A stretch of DNA of 64,000 nucleotides from Marinobacter sp. SS21 (GCF_028369065.1 NZ_JAQNDA010000003.1:364807-428806), one strand, 5' to 3'; numbered from the stretch's first letter, positions 7,838-16,839 are shown. The notes: generated by a model not told the origin, from the letters alone. Numbers and translations: made by a program.

Positions 7838-8749
7838 TCACTCCAGGCGCAGGTGATGCTCCCGCTCCGCCCGGGCCAGCAACTGGGCCATGGTCCCTAC
7901 GTCAATCAGCGCACACATGTGACTGATCACCGTGCCGGCCAGCCAGGGACGTTTACTGCGGGAAGTACGCCAACGTACCTCGCTGGGGTCCAGGGTGAAA
8001 GACTGGGCGACATCGTCGCAGGCCAACGCCCATTCGCTGTTGTCGAGCCGGATGACAAAGCGGTAGTTATCGCGGGCTCCCTCTGGTACCCGGCCCGCCA
8101 TGATCCACTCGGCGCTGTCCACCACCCGAAGGGTTTGGCTGCGATCCGGCAGGATGCCCATGTACCAGCGGGGACTGCCGGGCAAGGGTTTTACGTCCTG
8201 TTCCAGGCGATGAATGGCACCAAGGAGGATCAGCGGCACCGCCAGCTGTAGGCCGGCCACCCGGAAAATAAGACACTCGAAGGGACGCTCTGACCATTCT
8301 GGCCGTGCCGCCGGCTCACCGTCATCCGGACATTTCGCCGGTGACTCCAGGGTCGGCGATTCCACCGGTTGGGCGACCGGCACCGGTTCTGGCTCCATGG
8401 GCGCAGACACCGGCATGATCACCGGTGGCCGCTCAGGCTGGAGCGCCGTTCGAGCGTCAACCACCGGCGACACTGGCGTGGTCCGGCCTGCCGTGGCGGT
8501 ATTTTGCCCGGCTCCGGCGTGGCTTTGTTGGCTCCGTTCGTGCTTGGTGCTGTCGTCGACATTAACGTTTTCGTTGACGCCTTCGTCGGCACCTTTCTTC
8601 GCCCTGTCCCTGGTATCGTCGTTCCCGAAATCCTCGGCCTTTACCTCAACCGTTTTTGCGGCGTCCGTGGCGGTGTGCAGGAGGTCGTCCAGGTAGCTGG
8701 CAAGGGCGTAGGCGGGATCGGCCAGATCGGTCTTTCGGCTCGACGTCAT
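7838..8749 (-). CDS. parP: ParP, CheW-domain array-localisation protein
   Basis: 303 residues. A short N-terminal helix (YALASYLDDLLHTA) resembles the region ParP uses to contact ParC. A long Pro/Glu-rich disordered linker (about 30-155) follows, then a divergent CheW-like domain (about 160-300) with FECLIFRVAGLQLAVPL and LPGSPRWYMGIL. In Vibrio, ParP couples CheA to the ParC ATPase and keeps arrays at the pole. It sits directly between parC and cheW. A GTG at 8770 is a possible alternative start. Confidence 0.85.
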   Translation of the reverse strand: MTSSRKTDLADPAYALASYLDDLLHTATDAAKTVEVKAEDFGNDDTRDRAKKGADEGVNENVNVDDSTKHERSQQSHAGAGQNTATAGRTTPVSPVVDARTALQPERPPVIMPVSAPMEPEPVPVAQPVESPTLESPAKCPDDGEPAARPEWSERPFECLIFRVAGLQLAVPLILLGAIHRLEQDVKPLPGSPRWYMGILPDRSQTLRVVDSAEWIMAGRVPEGARDNYRFVIRLDNSEWALACDDVAQSFTLDPSEVRWRTSRSKRPWLAGTVISHMCALIDVGTMAQLLARAEREHHLRLE

Positions 8750-8797
8750 GTCACGAAGTCCCCCAACCACGACACCAAGCTGTCAAAATCCCGACGG

Positions 8798-9589
8798 TCA
8801 TGCCCGCGCGTCCTGGGGGCCGGTCTGGGCCAGCAGATCGTCAAGCAAGTGACGGTACGCCCGCACGCCGTGGGTCTCGCTGTCCAGCGCTGACGGCACC
8901 AGGCCGCCCTGGCTGGCGTCACGGAATTTGGTGTCGACCGGGATCGCATAACGCCACAACGGATCGGTGTAGGTCTTGCGCAACAGGTTCAGGCTCTTGA
9001 CCGAGGCCTGGGTTCGACGGTCAAACATCGTGGGCACGATGGTGTAGCCAAGCTGATTCTTTTGCGAACGCATGACCATTTGCAGCGTATGCAGCATACG
9101 CTCCAGCCCCTTGATGGCGAGAAATTCGGTCTGTACCGGGATCACCAGGTGCTGGCTGGCCGCCAGGGCGTTGACCATCAGCACCCCCAGCGTAGGCGTG
9201 TTGTCCAGCAGAACAAAATCAAAATCGTCCCAGAGCTGAGCCAGCGCCCGCGACACGATCAGCCCCATGCCCTCGACGCCGACCATACGACGCTCCAGCG
9301 TCGCCAACGCGGTGCTGGCCGGCAACAGCGACAGGCCCGGCTGACTGGTTTCGACCACCAGCTGGGCCGGCAGGCCATCCGGCATTTTGCCCTGATGCTG
9401 AAATAAATCGAAGACGCTGTGGGCAAGCCGGTCCGGGTCATACCCGAACCAGCTGGTGAGGGAGCCATGGGGATCCAGATCCACCACCAGCACCCGCTTG
9501 CCACGCTCGGCCAGCAATCCCGCCAGCGCGACCACCGACGTTGTCTTTCCTACACCACCTTTTTGGTTGGCTACCGCCCAAATTCGCAC
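8798..9589 (-). CDS. parC: ParC, ParA/Soj-family ATPase for polar chemotaxis arrays
   Basis: 263 residues from a GTG at 9589 with a GGAG site 8 bp upstream. It opens RIWAVANQKGGVGKTTS, the deviant Walker A of ParA/MinD ATPases, and has VLVVDLDPHGSLTSWFG and FVLLDNTPTLG as the Walker A' and B regions. It has no partner parB or origin context and lies in the chemotaxis operon, so it is the array-positioning ParC rather than a chromosome partition protein (and not topoisomerase ParC). About 198 bp separate it from motD. Confidence 0.9.
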   Translation of the reverse strand: MRIWAVANQKGGVGKTTSVVALAGLLAERGKRVLVVDLDPHGSLTSWFGYDPDRLAHSVFDLFQHQGKMPDGLPAQLVVETSQPGLSLLPASTALATLERRMVGVEGMGLIVSRALAQLWDDFDFVLLDNTPTLGVLMVNALAASQHLVIPVQTEFLAIKGLERMLHTLQMVMRSQKNQLGYTIVPTMFDRRTQASVKSLNLLRKTYTDPLWRYAIPVDTKFRDASQGGLVPSALDSETHGVRAYRHLLDDLLAQTGPQDARA

Positions 9590-9787
9590 TATGGAAGCTC
9601 CAGAAACAGTACGGATGCTATCGGCCTGGCGGGACAATTCTTGAATCGGTTCGCCGCCGAGCAGGCCCTTACCGGCAACCCTTTGCCGATTGAAGCCGTC
9701 CAGGGCATTAAATACAGAAAGCGTGCCAATCCCCTCTTGGGACCGATGCTGATTCCAGGGGCGCAGCAGCGTGGAGTTTGAACCTGC

Positions 9788-10570
9788 CTAGCGCATGGCG
9801 CCACGGATACTGGCGTCGCGGGAAATCAGCAGGACCACGCGACGATTTCGTTTGCGCCCCTCGTCCGTGTCATTACGGGCGACCGGCTGAAACTCGCCAT
9901 AACCCACCGCAGCCATGCGCTGCGGGTCGACTCCTTCCATGGCAAGCATGCGCACCACAGCCGATGCCCGCGCCGTGGAGAGCTCCCAGTTGGACGGGAA
10001 CCTGCCGGAACGGATGGGCAGGTTGTCGGTGAAGCCTTCAACCCGCACCGCGTTATCCCGGGCTGCCAACACTCCGGCAATTTTCTCGATGACGGCAAAG
10101 GCATCGTAGTGGGGTTCGGCATCGCCGCTGCTGAACAGCAGGCTGTCACGCAAACTCAGCTCCAGCCACTCGTCGCTGGTTTCCATGGTGACGACGCCTT
10201 GCTGAATCAGCTCGTCAAATTCAATGGCCAGCTGCTCGGACATGGCTCGAAGCGCCGCCCGCCGGCTTTCGCTGTCGTCGGTTCGATGACGGGGACTTTC
10301 GCTGATCGGTGGCGGAATCACCGCATCGGTGTCGGCCGGCACAGAGGCCAAGGTTGCTTCGCCCACGGTGATGGGGTCCAGCGATTGCTGCGGCGCATTG
10401 AAAACGCCGATCAACGTATCTGACAGCACCTTGTACTTGCCCTCGTTGACCGAGGACACGGAATACATCACCACAAAAAAGCCGAACAGCAGGGTAATAA
10501 AGTCGGCATAGGACACCAGCCAACGTTCTTTGTTGTGGAGATCGTCTTCCGAGTGTCGAAGCCGTTTCAT
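9788..10570 (-). CDS. motD: MotD, flagellar stator peptidoglycan-binding subunit
   Basis: 260 residues, MotB type. It has one membrane helix (ERWLVSYADFITLLFGFFVV, about 16-37) whose YADF carries the proton-binding Asp, a linker rich in Ser/Pro, and a C-terminal OmpA-like domain (about 135-255) with VEGFTDNLPIRSGRFPSNWE and LSTARASAVVRML. It pairs with MotC. The ribosome site is weak. In Pseudomonas, MotCD is the high-torque stator used for swarming. Confidence 0.95.
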   Translation of the reverse strand: MKRLRHSEDDLHNKERWLVSYADFITLLFGFFVVMYSVSSVNEGKYKVLSDTLIGVFNAPQQSLDPITVGEATLASVPADTDAVIPPPISESPRHRTDDSESRRAALRAMSEQLAIEFDELIQQGVVTMETSDEWLELSLRDSLLFSSGDAEPHYDAFAVIEKIAGVLAARDNAVRVEGFTDNLPIRSGRFPSNWELSTARASAVVRMLAMEGVDPQRMAAVGYGEFQPVARNDTDEGRKRNRRVVLLISRDASIRGAMR

Positions 10571-10611
10571 AGCGAGTCAGCCTTATTACGCCCTGCGCTG
10601 GAGAGCGACCG

Positions 10612-11352
10612 TCAGGACAGGAATCCGCGCAGGCGCAGTTCGATGGAGCGGGGGTTTTCCCCATCGGCGATGGCCACGATACCGTCGATCATCATGTCTT
10701 CATAACGGGAGCGTTCTCGAGCGATGCCCCGCAGTTTGTTCGCCACCGGAAAAAACAGCAGGTTGGCCAAGGCGACACCGTAGATCGTGGCGACAAAGGC
10801 GGTGGCAATGCCGCTTCCCAGGGAGGCCGGGTCTTCCAGGTTGGTCATCACCTGGATCAACCCCATCACCGCGCCAATAATGCCGATGGTGGGGGCATAG
10901 CCGCCCATGGCCTCATACACCTTGGCGGAATCCAGATCCCGCTGCTCCCGGGATTCCAGTTCAACCTCCAGAATGCTGCGAATGGCTTCCGTTTCAGAAC
11001 CGTCCACCAGCAGTTGCAGGCCCTTGCGGGCGAACCGCTCCGGTTCCCGTTCAGCCAGACCTTCCAGGCCGAGCAAACCCTGTTTTCGGGCCTTCACACT
11101 CCAGTCGATCACCTTACCGATGCCGTCCTCCATGCCGATGTAGGGCGGCAGGAATACCCAGCGGGATTGACCGACCGCCCGTTTCAGAATGGGCCAGGAG
11201 GTTTGCAGGATGGTGGCGGCCAGGGTGCCGCCGATGACGATCAACGCGGCGGGACCGTTGAACAGCGAGCTCAGCGCGCCCCCTTCCAGCAGGTTCCCCC
11301 CCAGGATCGCCGCAAACGCGAGGATAATGCCCAGCAGACTGAGGATATCCAT
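10612..11352 (-). CDS. motC: MotC, flagellar stator MotA-type subunit
   Basis: 246 residues with four membrane segments (two N-terminal, two around 150-200), the loop GGYAPTIGIIGAVMGLIQVM, and a cytoplasmic domain between helices 2 and 3 whose charged residues contact FliG. It forms the proton channel with MotD. The start overlaps the cheB stop (TGATG), so translation is coupled. It is encoded just before motD, as in pseudomonads. Confidence 0.97.
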   Translation of the reverse strand: MDILSLLGIILAFAAILGGNLLEGGALSSLFNGPAALIVIGGTLAATILQTSWPILKRAVGQSRWVFLPPYIGMEDGIGKVIDWSVKARKQGLLGLEGLAEREPERFARKGLQLLVDGSETEAIRSILEVELESREQRDLDSAKVYEAMGGYAPTIGIIGAVMGLIQVMTNLEDPASLGSGIATAFVATIYGVALANLLFFPVANKLRGIARERSRYEDMMIDGIVAIADGENPRSIELRLRGFLS

Positions 11353-12470
11353 CAGCGCACACCCTCTATGAGGCGTGGGCCGACTTCATCCAGCGACAAC
11401 ACCTCATCGCTCAGACCGGCCTTGGCGACGGCCATGGGCATGCCGTAGATCACGGACGAGCGTTCGTCCTGGGACCACACCACGGAGTCGGTCTGCTTCA
11501 TCATCCGGCAACCTTCTTTACCGTCGGCCCCCATGCCCGTGAGGATTATGCCCAGGGTATTGCCAGGGAAGCTGCGGGCCAGCGAGCCGAAAGTCACATC
11601 GACACAGGGTTTGTAATTGAGCCGGTCGTCACCGGGCAGAATGCGTACCCGCCCCTGCCCGCCGCGGTGTTCAATCATCATCTGCTTGCCGCCGGGCGCC
11701 AGCAACGCCAGGCCTGGCTTGAGTACGTCGCCGTCCTCGGCCTGGCGCACTTCAATGCGGCACAATTTGTTGAGCCGGTCGGCAAAAGCCGGGGTAAAGC
11801 TGGCCGGCATGTGCTGGATCAGCAGGATCGGTGCCTTGAAATCCGCGGGCAAGGTAGTCAGAACCCGCTGCAAGGCAATCGGCCCACCGGTGGAGGTGCC
11901 AATGGCCACTACACTGTAGCTGCGGGGCGGCGTGCGCTTACTGGTGACCGACCTGGCAAGTGCTGGCCGAGGCGATTGAGGTCGCGGCGCTGGTGCCGGC
12001 CGTGGCGCCGGGGTGGGCCGCGCCGGTGAAGCCACAGTCCGGGCCGGTGCCGATGCGGGGTTGGCACCCGGCCGACTGCGGGCGACGTCCAGGATGCGCT
12101 GTTTGAGGATCTGCTGCAACTGGCTGGAATCCCTGGCGATTTCCTCGAAATTCTTGGGCAGAAAATCCACCGCCCCGGCGTCGAGGGCATCCAGCGTCAC
12201 CCGGGCGCCTTCGTAAGTCAGGGAGGAGAACATCAACACCGGCGTGGGCCGGCGTTTCATGATCTCGCGCACGGCGCTGATGCCGTCCATCACCGGCATT
12301 TCATAATCCATGGTGATCACGTCAGGCCTCAGCTTTTCCGCTTGCTCGACGCCCTCGCGACCATTGCTGGCGACGCCAACAACCCGGATATTGCCGGAGG
12401 CATTGAGGATTTCGGTCAGCCGCTTGCGGAAAAAGCCCGAATCATCCACGACCAGGACAGAAACCGTCAT
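11352..12470 (-). CDS. cheB: CheB, chemotaxis methylesterase/deamidase
   Basis: 372 residues. The receiver domain (1-125) has phospho-acceptor Asp55 in VITMDYEMPVMDG. A Pro/Ala/Arg-rich linker (about 135-180) is longer than in E. coli. The methylesterase domain carries the Ser of AIGTSTGGPIAL, the His of LLIQHMPASF and the Asp of LTGMGADG. It resets receptor methylation. cheR is not in this window. A strong GGGGGAGG site precedes the ATG, downstream of the 17-bp repeat array. Confidence 0.98.
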   Translation of the reverse strand: MTVSVLVVDDSGFFRKRLTEILNASGNIRVVGVASNGREGVEQAEKLRPDVITMDYEMPVMDGISAVREIMKRRPTPVLMFSSLTYEGARVTLDALDAGAVDFLPKNFEEIARDSSQLQQILKQRILDVARSRPGANPASAPARTVASPARPTPAPRPAPAPRPQSPRPALARSVTSKRTPPRSYSVVAIGTSTGGPIALQRVLTTLPADFKAPILLIQHMPASFTPAFADRLNKLCRIEVRQAEDGDVLKPGLALLAPGGKQMMIEHRGGQGRVRILPGDDRLNYKPCVDVTFGSLARSFPGNTLGIILTGMGADGKEGCRMMKQTDSVVWSQDERSSVIYGMPMAVAKAGLSDEVLSLDEVGPRLIEGVR

Positions 12471-12505
12471 TCACGCCTCCCCCACATCCATTTGATTCTC
12501 CGGTT

Positions 12506-12658
12506 TGTCATAGCGAATCCGTTACCCATAGCGCTCCATTACCCTTAGCACTCCAATACCCTTAGCACTCCAATACCCTTAGCACTCCAATACCCTTAGC
12601 ACTCCATTACCTATAGCGTTCCGTTACCTATAGCGTTCCGTTATCCATAGTGCTGGAG
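12506..12658 (-). repeat. 17-bp tandem repeat spanning the cheA stop codon
   Basis: Eight tandem 17-bp units (12523-12658) plus a degenerate ninth (from about 12506). The minus-strand consensus is TGCTAAGGGTATTGGAG. The first unit on the coding strand contains the last cheA codons and its stop (CACTATGGATAACGGAA). Three internal copies (12540-12590) are identical and the fourth differs by one base; outer copies are progressively diverged. The unit is not a multiple of three, so its TAA/TAG triplets fall in different frames. The array fills almost the whole cheA-cheB gap and ends about 20 bp before the cheB ribosome site. Confidence 0.95.
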
Positions 12659-14707
12659 CAGACTCGGTACATCGATGATCAGCGCAATGCGACCGTCGCC
12701 AGTGATAGTCGCCCCCGCCATGCCCGGCGTACCCTGCAACGCCCGACCCAGGGGTTTGATGACCACCTCCTCCTGACCGATGAGCTGATCAACGACGAAG
12801 CCCACCCGCTTGGTGCCCATGGCCACAATGACCACATGGGCATTCACCGGCACCGACTCCAAGGCCCCGCCTTTGACCAGCCAGCGTTTGATGTGAAACA
12901 GCGGGAACACCTTGTCCCTCACCACGATGCACTCGCGCCCGTCCACGACGTTGGTTTTGCTCAAATCCAGATGGAAAATTTCCACCACGTTGACCAAGGG
13001 CAGAGCAAAGGATTGATCGCCCAGCATGATCATCAGCGTCGGCATGATGGCCAGGGTCAGCGGCACCTTGATCACGATGCGTGAGCCCTTACCCAGCTCC
13101 GATTCGACATTGATCATGCCGTTGAGCTGGCCAATCTTGGTTTTGACCACGTCCATCCCTACCCCGCGGCCAGAGACATCGGAAATCTGGTCCTTGGTAG
13201 AGAATCCGGCGGCAAAGATGAGGTTGTAGCACTCGGTGTCGGTGAGCCGATCGGCGGCGTCCTGATCGTAAAGGCCTTTTTCGACGGCTTTCTGACGGAG
13301 CTTTTCGGGGTCCATGCCCGCGCCATCGTCTTCAATGGCCAGCAGGATGTGGTCCCCTTCCTGCTCGGCCGACAGCGTGATCCGGCCGACCCTTGGCTTA
13401 CCGGCCTGCTCACGCGCCTCTGGCGACTCGATGCCGTGATCGACCGAGTTTCGCACCAGGTGAACCAGCGGGTCTGACAACGCCTCGACCAGGTTCTTGT
13501 CCAGGTCGGTGTCTTCCCCGTGCATGACCAGGTTGATTTCTTTCCTGAGATTCCGAGCCAGGTCCCGAACCACCCGAGGGAACCGTCCAAACACCTTCTT
13601 GATGGGTTGCATCCGGGTCTGCATCACCGCCGCCTGGAGATCGGTGGTGACCACATCGAGGTTGGAGACGGCTTTGTGCATCTGCTCGTCTTCACTCTCC
13701 GCTCCGAGGCGCTGCAGTCGGTTACGAACCAGCACCAGTTCCCCCACCATGTTCATGATGTCATCCAGCCGCTTGGTATCCACCCGCACCGTGGTTTCTG
13801 CCGCCGGCGAACTGGCGGACGACGCCGGTTCAGCCCTGGCCGGCGAAGGCGCGGGCTGTGAGGGAGATTTCGGTGCCGGCGTTGCGGCAGGCTGTGGTGC
13901 GGGTTCGGTCTTGCTCGGTGCGCTCTCGACGGGGGTTGACGAGGTCGGTCCGCTGCCCTTGCCGTGCAACTCATCCAACAACCGTTCGAACTCATCGTCA
14001 CCGATCAGGTCGGCTCCCGCTGCCGGGACCTCAGGCGCGTCGCCGTCGCTCGCTTGGTCCGAGCCAGCCTCGGGCGCACCGGAAAACTGGCCCTTACCAT
14101 GCAATTCGTCCAGCAGCGCTTCGAACTCGTCGTCGGTAATGTCGTCACCGGCGACGGCTTCCCCGCCCGGGCTATCCATGGCGGAATCGTCAGCGGTCGC
14201 AGCGGACTGCCCGCCATCCAGCGCATCCAGCAGCTGCTCGAACTCTTCATCGGTGATGTCGCCACCGGTATCCGCGACTGACGCTTGCCCGGTGGCTTCC
14301 GGCTCAACCGCTTCGGTGGCCGGCTCGGCAAACTGGTCAAGCGCTTCAATCAACTGAGCGGGCGCAGGTGTTGGCTCCTCACGGTTGCGGACCTGGTCAA
14401 ACATGGCATTAACGTAGTCCAGCGCCCGCAGGACCACGTCCATCAGCTCCGCATCGACCCGACGCTTGTGGTTACGCAGCGTATCGAACACGTTTTCCGC
14501 GGAATGGCAGCAGCTCACCAGAGCCTCAAGCTGGAGAAAACCAGCCCCGCCTTTGACGGTGTGGAATCCCCGGAAGATGGCATTGAGCAGGTTACTGTCA
14601 TCCGGATTCTGCTCAAGATCCACCAGTTGCTCGGAGAGCTGTTCCAGGATCTCGCCCGCTTCAACCAGGAAATCCTGAAGGATCTCTTCGTCGGCATCAA
14701 AGGCCAT
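12641..14707 (-). CDS. cheA: CheA, chemotaxis histidine kinase
   Basis: 688 residues. The P1/Hpt domain has His49 (GFHTVKGGAGF). No P2 is recognisable; instead an acidic linker (about 125-300) carries three copies of an (I)xDDEFExLLDELHGKG element (about 150-166, 189-207, 235-252), likely the ParP/ParC-binding region. The P3 dimerisation domain starts near 308 (TTVRVDTKRLDDIMNMVGEL), the P4 ATPase has NSVDHGIE and GRGVGMDV, and P5 is CheW-like (about 545-688). It phosphorylates CheY and CheB. A GAGGG site precedes the ATG. Its stop codon lies inside the tandem-repeat array. Confidence 0.98.
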   Translation of the reverse strand: MAFDADEEILQDFLVEAGEILEQLSEQLVDLEQNPDDSNLLNAIFRGFHTVKGGAGFLQLEALVSCCHSAENVFDTLRNHKRRVDAELMDVVLRALDYVNAMFDQVRNREEPTPAPAQLIEALDQFAEPATEAVEPEATGQASVADTGGDITDEEFEQLLDALDGGQSAATADDSAMDSPGGEAVAGDDITDDEFEALLDELHGKGQFSGAPEAGSDQASDGDAPEVPAAGADLIGDDEFERLLDELHGKGSGPTSSTPVESAPSKTEPAPQPAATPAPKSPSQPAPSPARAEPASSASSPAAETTVRVDTKRLDDIMNMVGELVLVRNRLQRLGAESEDEQMHKAVSNLDVVTTDLQAAVMQTRMQPIKKVFGRFPRVVRDLARNLRKEINLVMHGEDTDLDKNLVEALSDPLVHLVRNSVDHGIESPEAREQAGKPRVGRITLSAEQEGDHILLAIEDDGAGMDPEKLRQKAVEKGLYDQDAADRLTDTECYNLIFAAGFSTKDQISDVSGRGVGMDVVKTKIGQLNGMINVESELGKGSRIVIKVPLTLAIMPTLMIMLGDQSFALPLVNVVEIFHLDLSKTNVVDGRECIVVRDKVFPLFHIKRWLVKGGALESVPVNAHVVIVAMGTKRVGFVVDQLIGQEEVVIKPLGRALQGTPGMAGATITGDGRIALIIDVPSLLQHYG

Positions 14708-14720
14708 GCGTTTCCCTCAT

Positions 14721-15506
14721 CTAGAACCCGAGACTGGACAACAGGTCGTCGACATCATCCTGTCCCGATACCACATCCGATCGTTCCGCCGCCTTGATTT
14801 GCGGTCCCACCCCTTGTTCAGGCGATTCCTTCGATTCCGGCAGGTCGTGGACCGTACCGGTAATCTGGTCGACGTGGCTGGCCATGACCACCAGGTTGAG
14901 CAGGTGTTCCTCGACCTCCTTGACCAGTTGCGTCACTTTCTGAATGACCTGGCCGGTGAGATCCTGATAATCCTGGGCCAGCAGGATTTCCGACAGGCCG
15001 GCGTGAATGGTATCGGACTCTTCCGTCAGGTTGACCAGGAAGCGGTCAATGCGGCCGTACAGCTCACGGAACTCCGCCGGCGCCATTTCCCGGCGTCGCA
15101 GACGCAACCAATCATCGCGCAACGCCCTCGCCTCGTCCTTCAAGGCCTGCGTCCGCGGCATGGTGTCTTCCACCAGATCCATGGTGCGATTGGCCGCCTT
15201 ACCGGTCATCTTCACCACGTATTCCAGGCGATCGGAGGCATCGGTCATTTTCGACAGCGCCTCTTGCTGTTCGGAATTGCGCGGATCAATCTGAAAGTTT
15301 CGAATCGCCTCGTGCAGGCTGCGGGTAAGTCGGCCCACTTCCCGGTACAGGCTCTGGTCCCGAACGTCCTTCAGATCGTTGATCACGCTCATCGCACGGG
15401 CGTAGTTCCCGGCGGAGACCTGATTCATTAATTCGGCTGCCTGGGACCGCAGTGTATCGATTGCTTCCGGGTCGAGGCCTTGCTGGTCATCATTGTTATT
15501 GCTCAT
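14721..15506 (-). CDS. cheZ: CheZ, CheY-P phosphatase
   Basis: 261 residues, mostly a long helical hairpin. The catalytic-Gln region is LLAQDYQDLTGQVIQKV (about residue 180) and the C-terminal CheY-binding tail is DVDDLLSSLGF. It removes phosphate from CheY-P at the array or pole. It follows cheY by 21 bp and precedes cheA by 13 bp. Confidence 0.97.
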   Translation of the reverse strand: MSNNNDDQQGLDPEAIDTLRSQAAELMNQVSAGNYARAMSVINDLKDVRDQSLYREVGRLTRSLHEAIRNFQIDPRNSEQQEALSKMTDASDRLEYVVKMTGKAANRTMDLVEDTMPRTQALKDEARALRDDWLRLRRREMAPAEFRELYGRIDRFLVNLTEESDTIHAGLSEILLAQDYQDLTGQVIQKVTQLVKEVEEHLLNLVVMASHVDQITGTVHDLPESKESPEQGVGPQIKAAERSDVVSGQDDVDDLLSSLGF

Positions 15507-15527
15507 GGGAGCTCTTCCGACCCGTTG

Positions 15528-15899
15528 TCACTGAATTCGTTCGAAAATTTTCTCGATCTTTTCCTTGAGTACCGCCGCGGTAAACGGCTTGACCACGTAA
15601 CCGTTGACGCCGGCCTGAGCGGCGGCAATGATCTGCTCGCGCTTCGCTTCCGCCGTCACCATCAGCACCGGCAGCGACTTCAGGTTGTCGTCGGCACGGA
15701 CTTCCTTAAGCAGATCCATGCCGCTCATGCCCGGCATGTTCCAGTCGGTGACCAGAAAATCGTACTTGCCGCTCTTGAGCATGGGCAGCGCCGTATTACC
15801 GTCATCGGCCTCGTCGGTGTTGGTAAACCCGAGATCTCGCAACAGGTTTTTGATGATCCTGCGCATGGTGGAAAAATCATCCACAATCAGGATTTTCAT
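15528..15899 (-). CDS. cheY: CheY, chemotaxis response regulator
   Basis: A 123-residue single receiver domain: acidic pair D7/D8, phospho-acceptor Asp52 (LVTDWNMPG), Thr82 (VTAEAK) and Lys104 (VVKPF). CheY-P binds the FliM N-terminus. The ATG at 15899 matches the pseudomonad N-terminus, but the GGAGG upstream is 17 bp away and would better suit a TTG at 15911 (four residues longer). The true start is therefore open. Confidence 0.97.
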   Translation of the reverse strand: MKILIVDDFSTMRRIIKNLLRDLGFTNTDEADDGNTALPMLKSGKYDFLVTDWNMPGMSGMDLLKEVRADDNLKSLPVLMVTAEAKREQIIAAAQAGVNGYVVKPFTAAVLKEKIEKIFERIQ

Positions 15900-15968
15900 G
15901 TTTTTGTCCAATGGGACCTCCAGTTAATCGCATGCGGCATTCTTGCATTCGGGACTCCTGGCCCCGAA

Positions 15969-15987
15969 CGGGTTTCCGGCAAACCCG
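15969..15987 (-). other. Hairpin between fliA and cheY
   Basis: CGGGTTT and AAACCCG form a 7-bp stem with a 5-base loop in the 163-bp gap between fliA and cheY. No U-run follows, so it is not a clear terminator; it may be an RNA-processing or attenuation structure. Confidence 0.3.
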
Positions 15988-16062
15988 GCCTATTGTGTGG
16001 GCTTTCATCGACTTGTAAAGCACCGGTTACCAAATGCTACACAGTTCTGCCAGCGCCACCGG

Positions 16063-16803
16063 TTACAGGCCGCTGTCTGCCGACTGCCAGTCGGACAACC
16101 GCGCCCGCAGTCGCATGGCGGCCTGACTGTGAATTTGGCTCACCCGACTCTCGCTGACTTCCAGCACGGCGCCAATTTCTTTCAGGTTCAACTCTTCCTG
16201 GTAGTAGAGGCTGAGCACCAGTTTTTCCCGTTCGGGCAACTCCTCAATGGCGTCGGCCAAGCTGCGTCGAAACGCCTGCGAAGTAATGCCGGCGAGCGGG
16301 TTATCCGAGTCATCTGTTTCTGCTATCGGCACGTCGCCCGATTCATTGAGTTCATCGAGGCTAAATAGTCGACCGCCGTTGGCGTCATTCAGGCAAGCGT
16401 GATACTCATCGAGGGACATGCCCAGCTCTTGCGCCACCTCAGCGTCCTGCGCCTCCCGCCCCTGACGGGATTCCACCGCCTTGATGGCTTGAGCCACTCG
16501 CCTGGCGTTGCGGTGTACCGAGCGCGGCACCCAATCTCCCTTTCGAATTTCATCCACGATGGCGCCACGGATACGGATACCGGCGTAGGTTTCAAAGGAG
16601 GCGCCCTTGGTGGATTCGTATTTGTTGGCGGCTTCCAGCAGCCCCATCATCCCGGCCTGCATCAGATCATCCAGCTGTACCGAATCCGGCAGCCGCGCCA
16701 GCAGGTGCAACGCAATCTTCTTGACCAAGGGGGCGTGGGTTTCCACCAGTTGATGGGGCGTCCCGGCCCCCGTCCGTTGGTATATCCCGAGCTTATTCGC
16801 CAA
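16063..16803 (-). CDS. fliA: FliA, sigma-28 for late flagellar genes
   Basis: 246 residues. Sigma region 2 has LARLPDSVQLDDLMQAGMMGLLEA, region 3 IRGAIVDEIRKGDWVPRSVHR, and region 4 LPEREKLVLSLYYQEELNLKEIG with a helix-turn-helix at ESRVSQIHSQAAMRL. It directs RNA polymerase to flagellin and chemotaxis promoters once FlgM is exported. The only plausible start is a TTG at 16803 with a weak ribosome site; upstream in-frame codons contain no ATG or GTG. It lies 36 bp after fleN. Confidence 0.96.
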   Translation of the reverse strand: MANKLGIYQRTGAGTPHQLVETHAPLVKKIALHLLARLPDSVQLDDLMQAGMMGLLEAANKYESTKGASFETYAGIRIRGAIVDEIRKGDWVPRSVHRNARRVAQAIKAVESRQGREAQDAEVAQELGMSLDEYHACLNDANGGRLFSLDELNESGDVPIAETDDSDNPLAGITSQAFRRSLADAIEELPEREKLVLSLYYQEELNLKEIGAVLEVSESRVSQIHSQAAMRLRARLSDWQSADSGL

Positions 16804-16839
16804 TGTTATGTATCCAGCTTATCGTTGACGGGATGGAAT

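Noticed and set aside
8798..9589. Chromosome-partition parA locus
   Set aside because: No parB or parS-like sites, and the gene lies between motD and parP, so it is the chemotaxis-array ATPase.
9590..9787. Gene in the motD-parC gap
   Set aside because: 198 bp with only weak frames lacking ribosome sites; read as leader for parC.
12506..12658. CRISPR array
   Set aside because: The units are contiguous 17-bp repeats with no spacers, and no cas genes are nearby.
13497..14357. 286-codon plus-strand frame over cheA
   Set aside because: Ser/Ala-rich shadow of the low-complexity cheA linker; no ribosome site and wholly antisense to a certain gene.
16021..16065. Third stop-codon-linked duplication, after fliA
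   Set aside because: Only a 10-bp GTAACCGGTG is repeated about 30 bp apart; too short and partly palindromic to claim.
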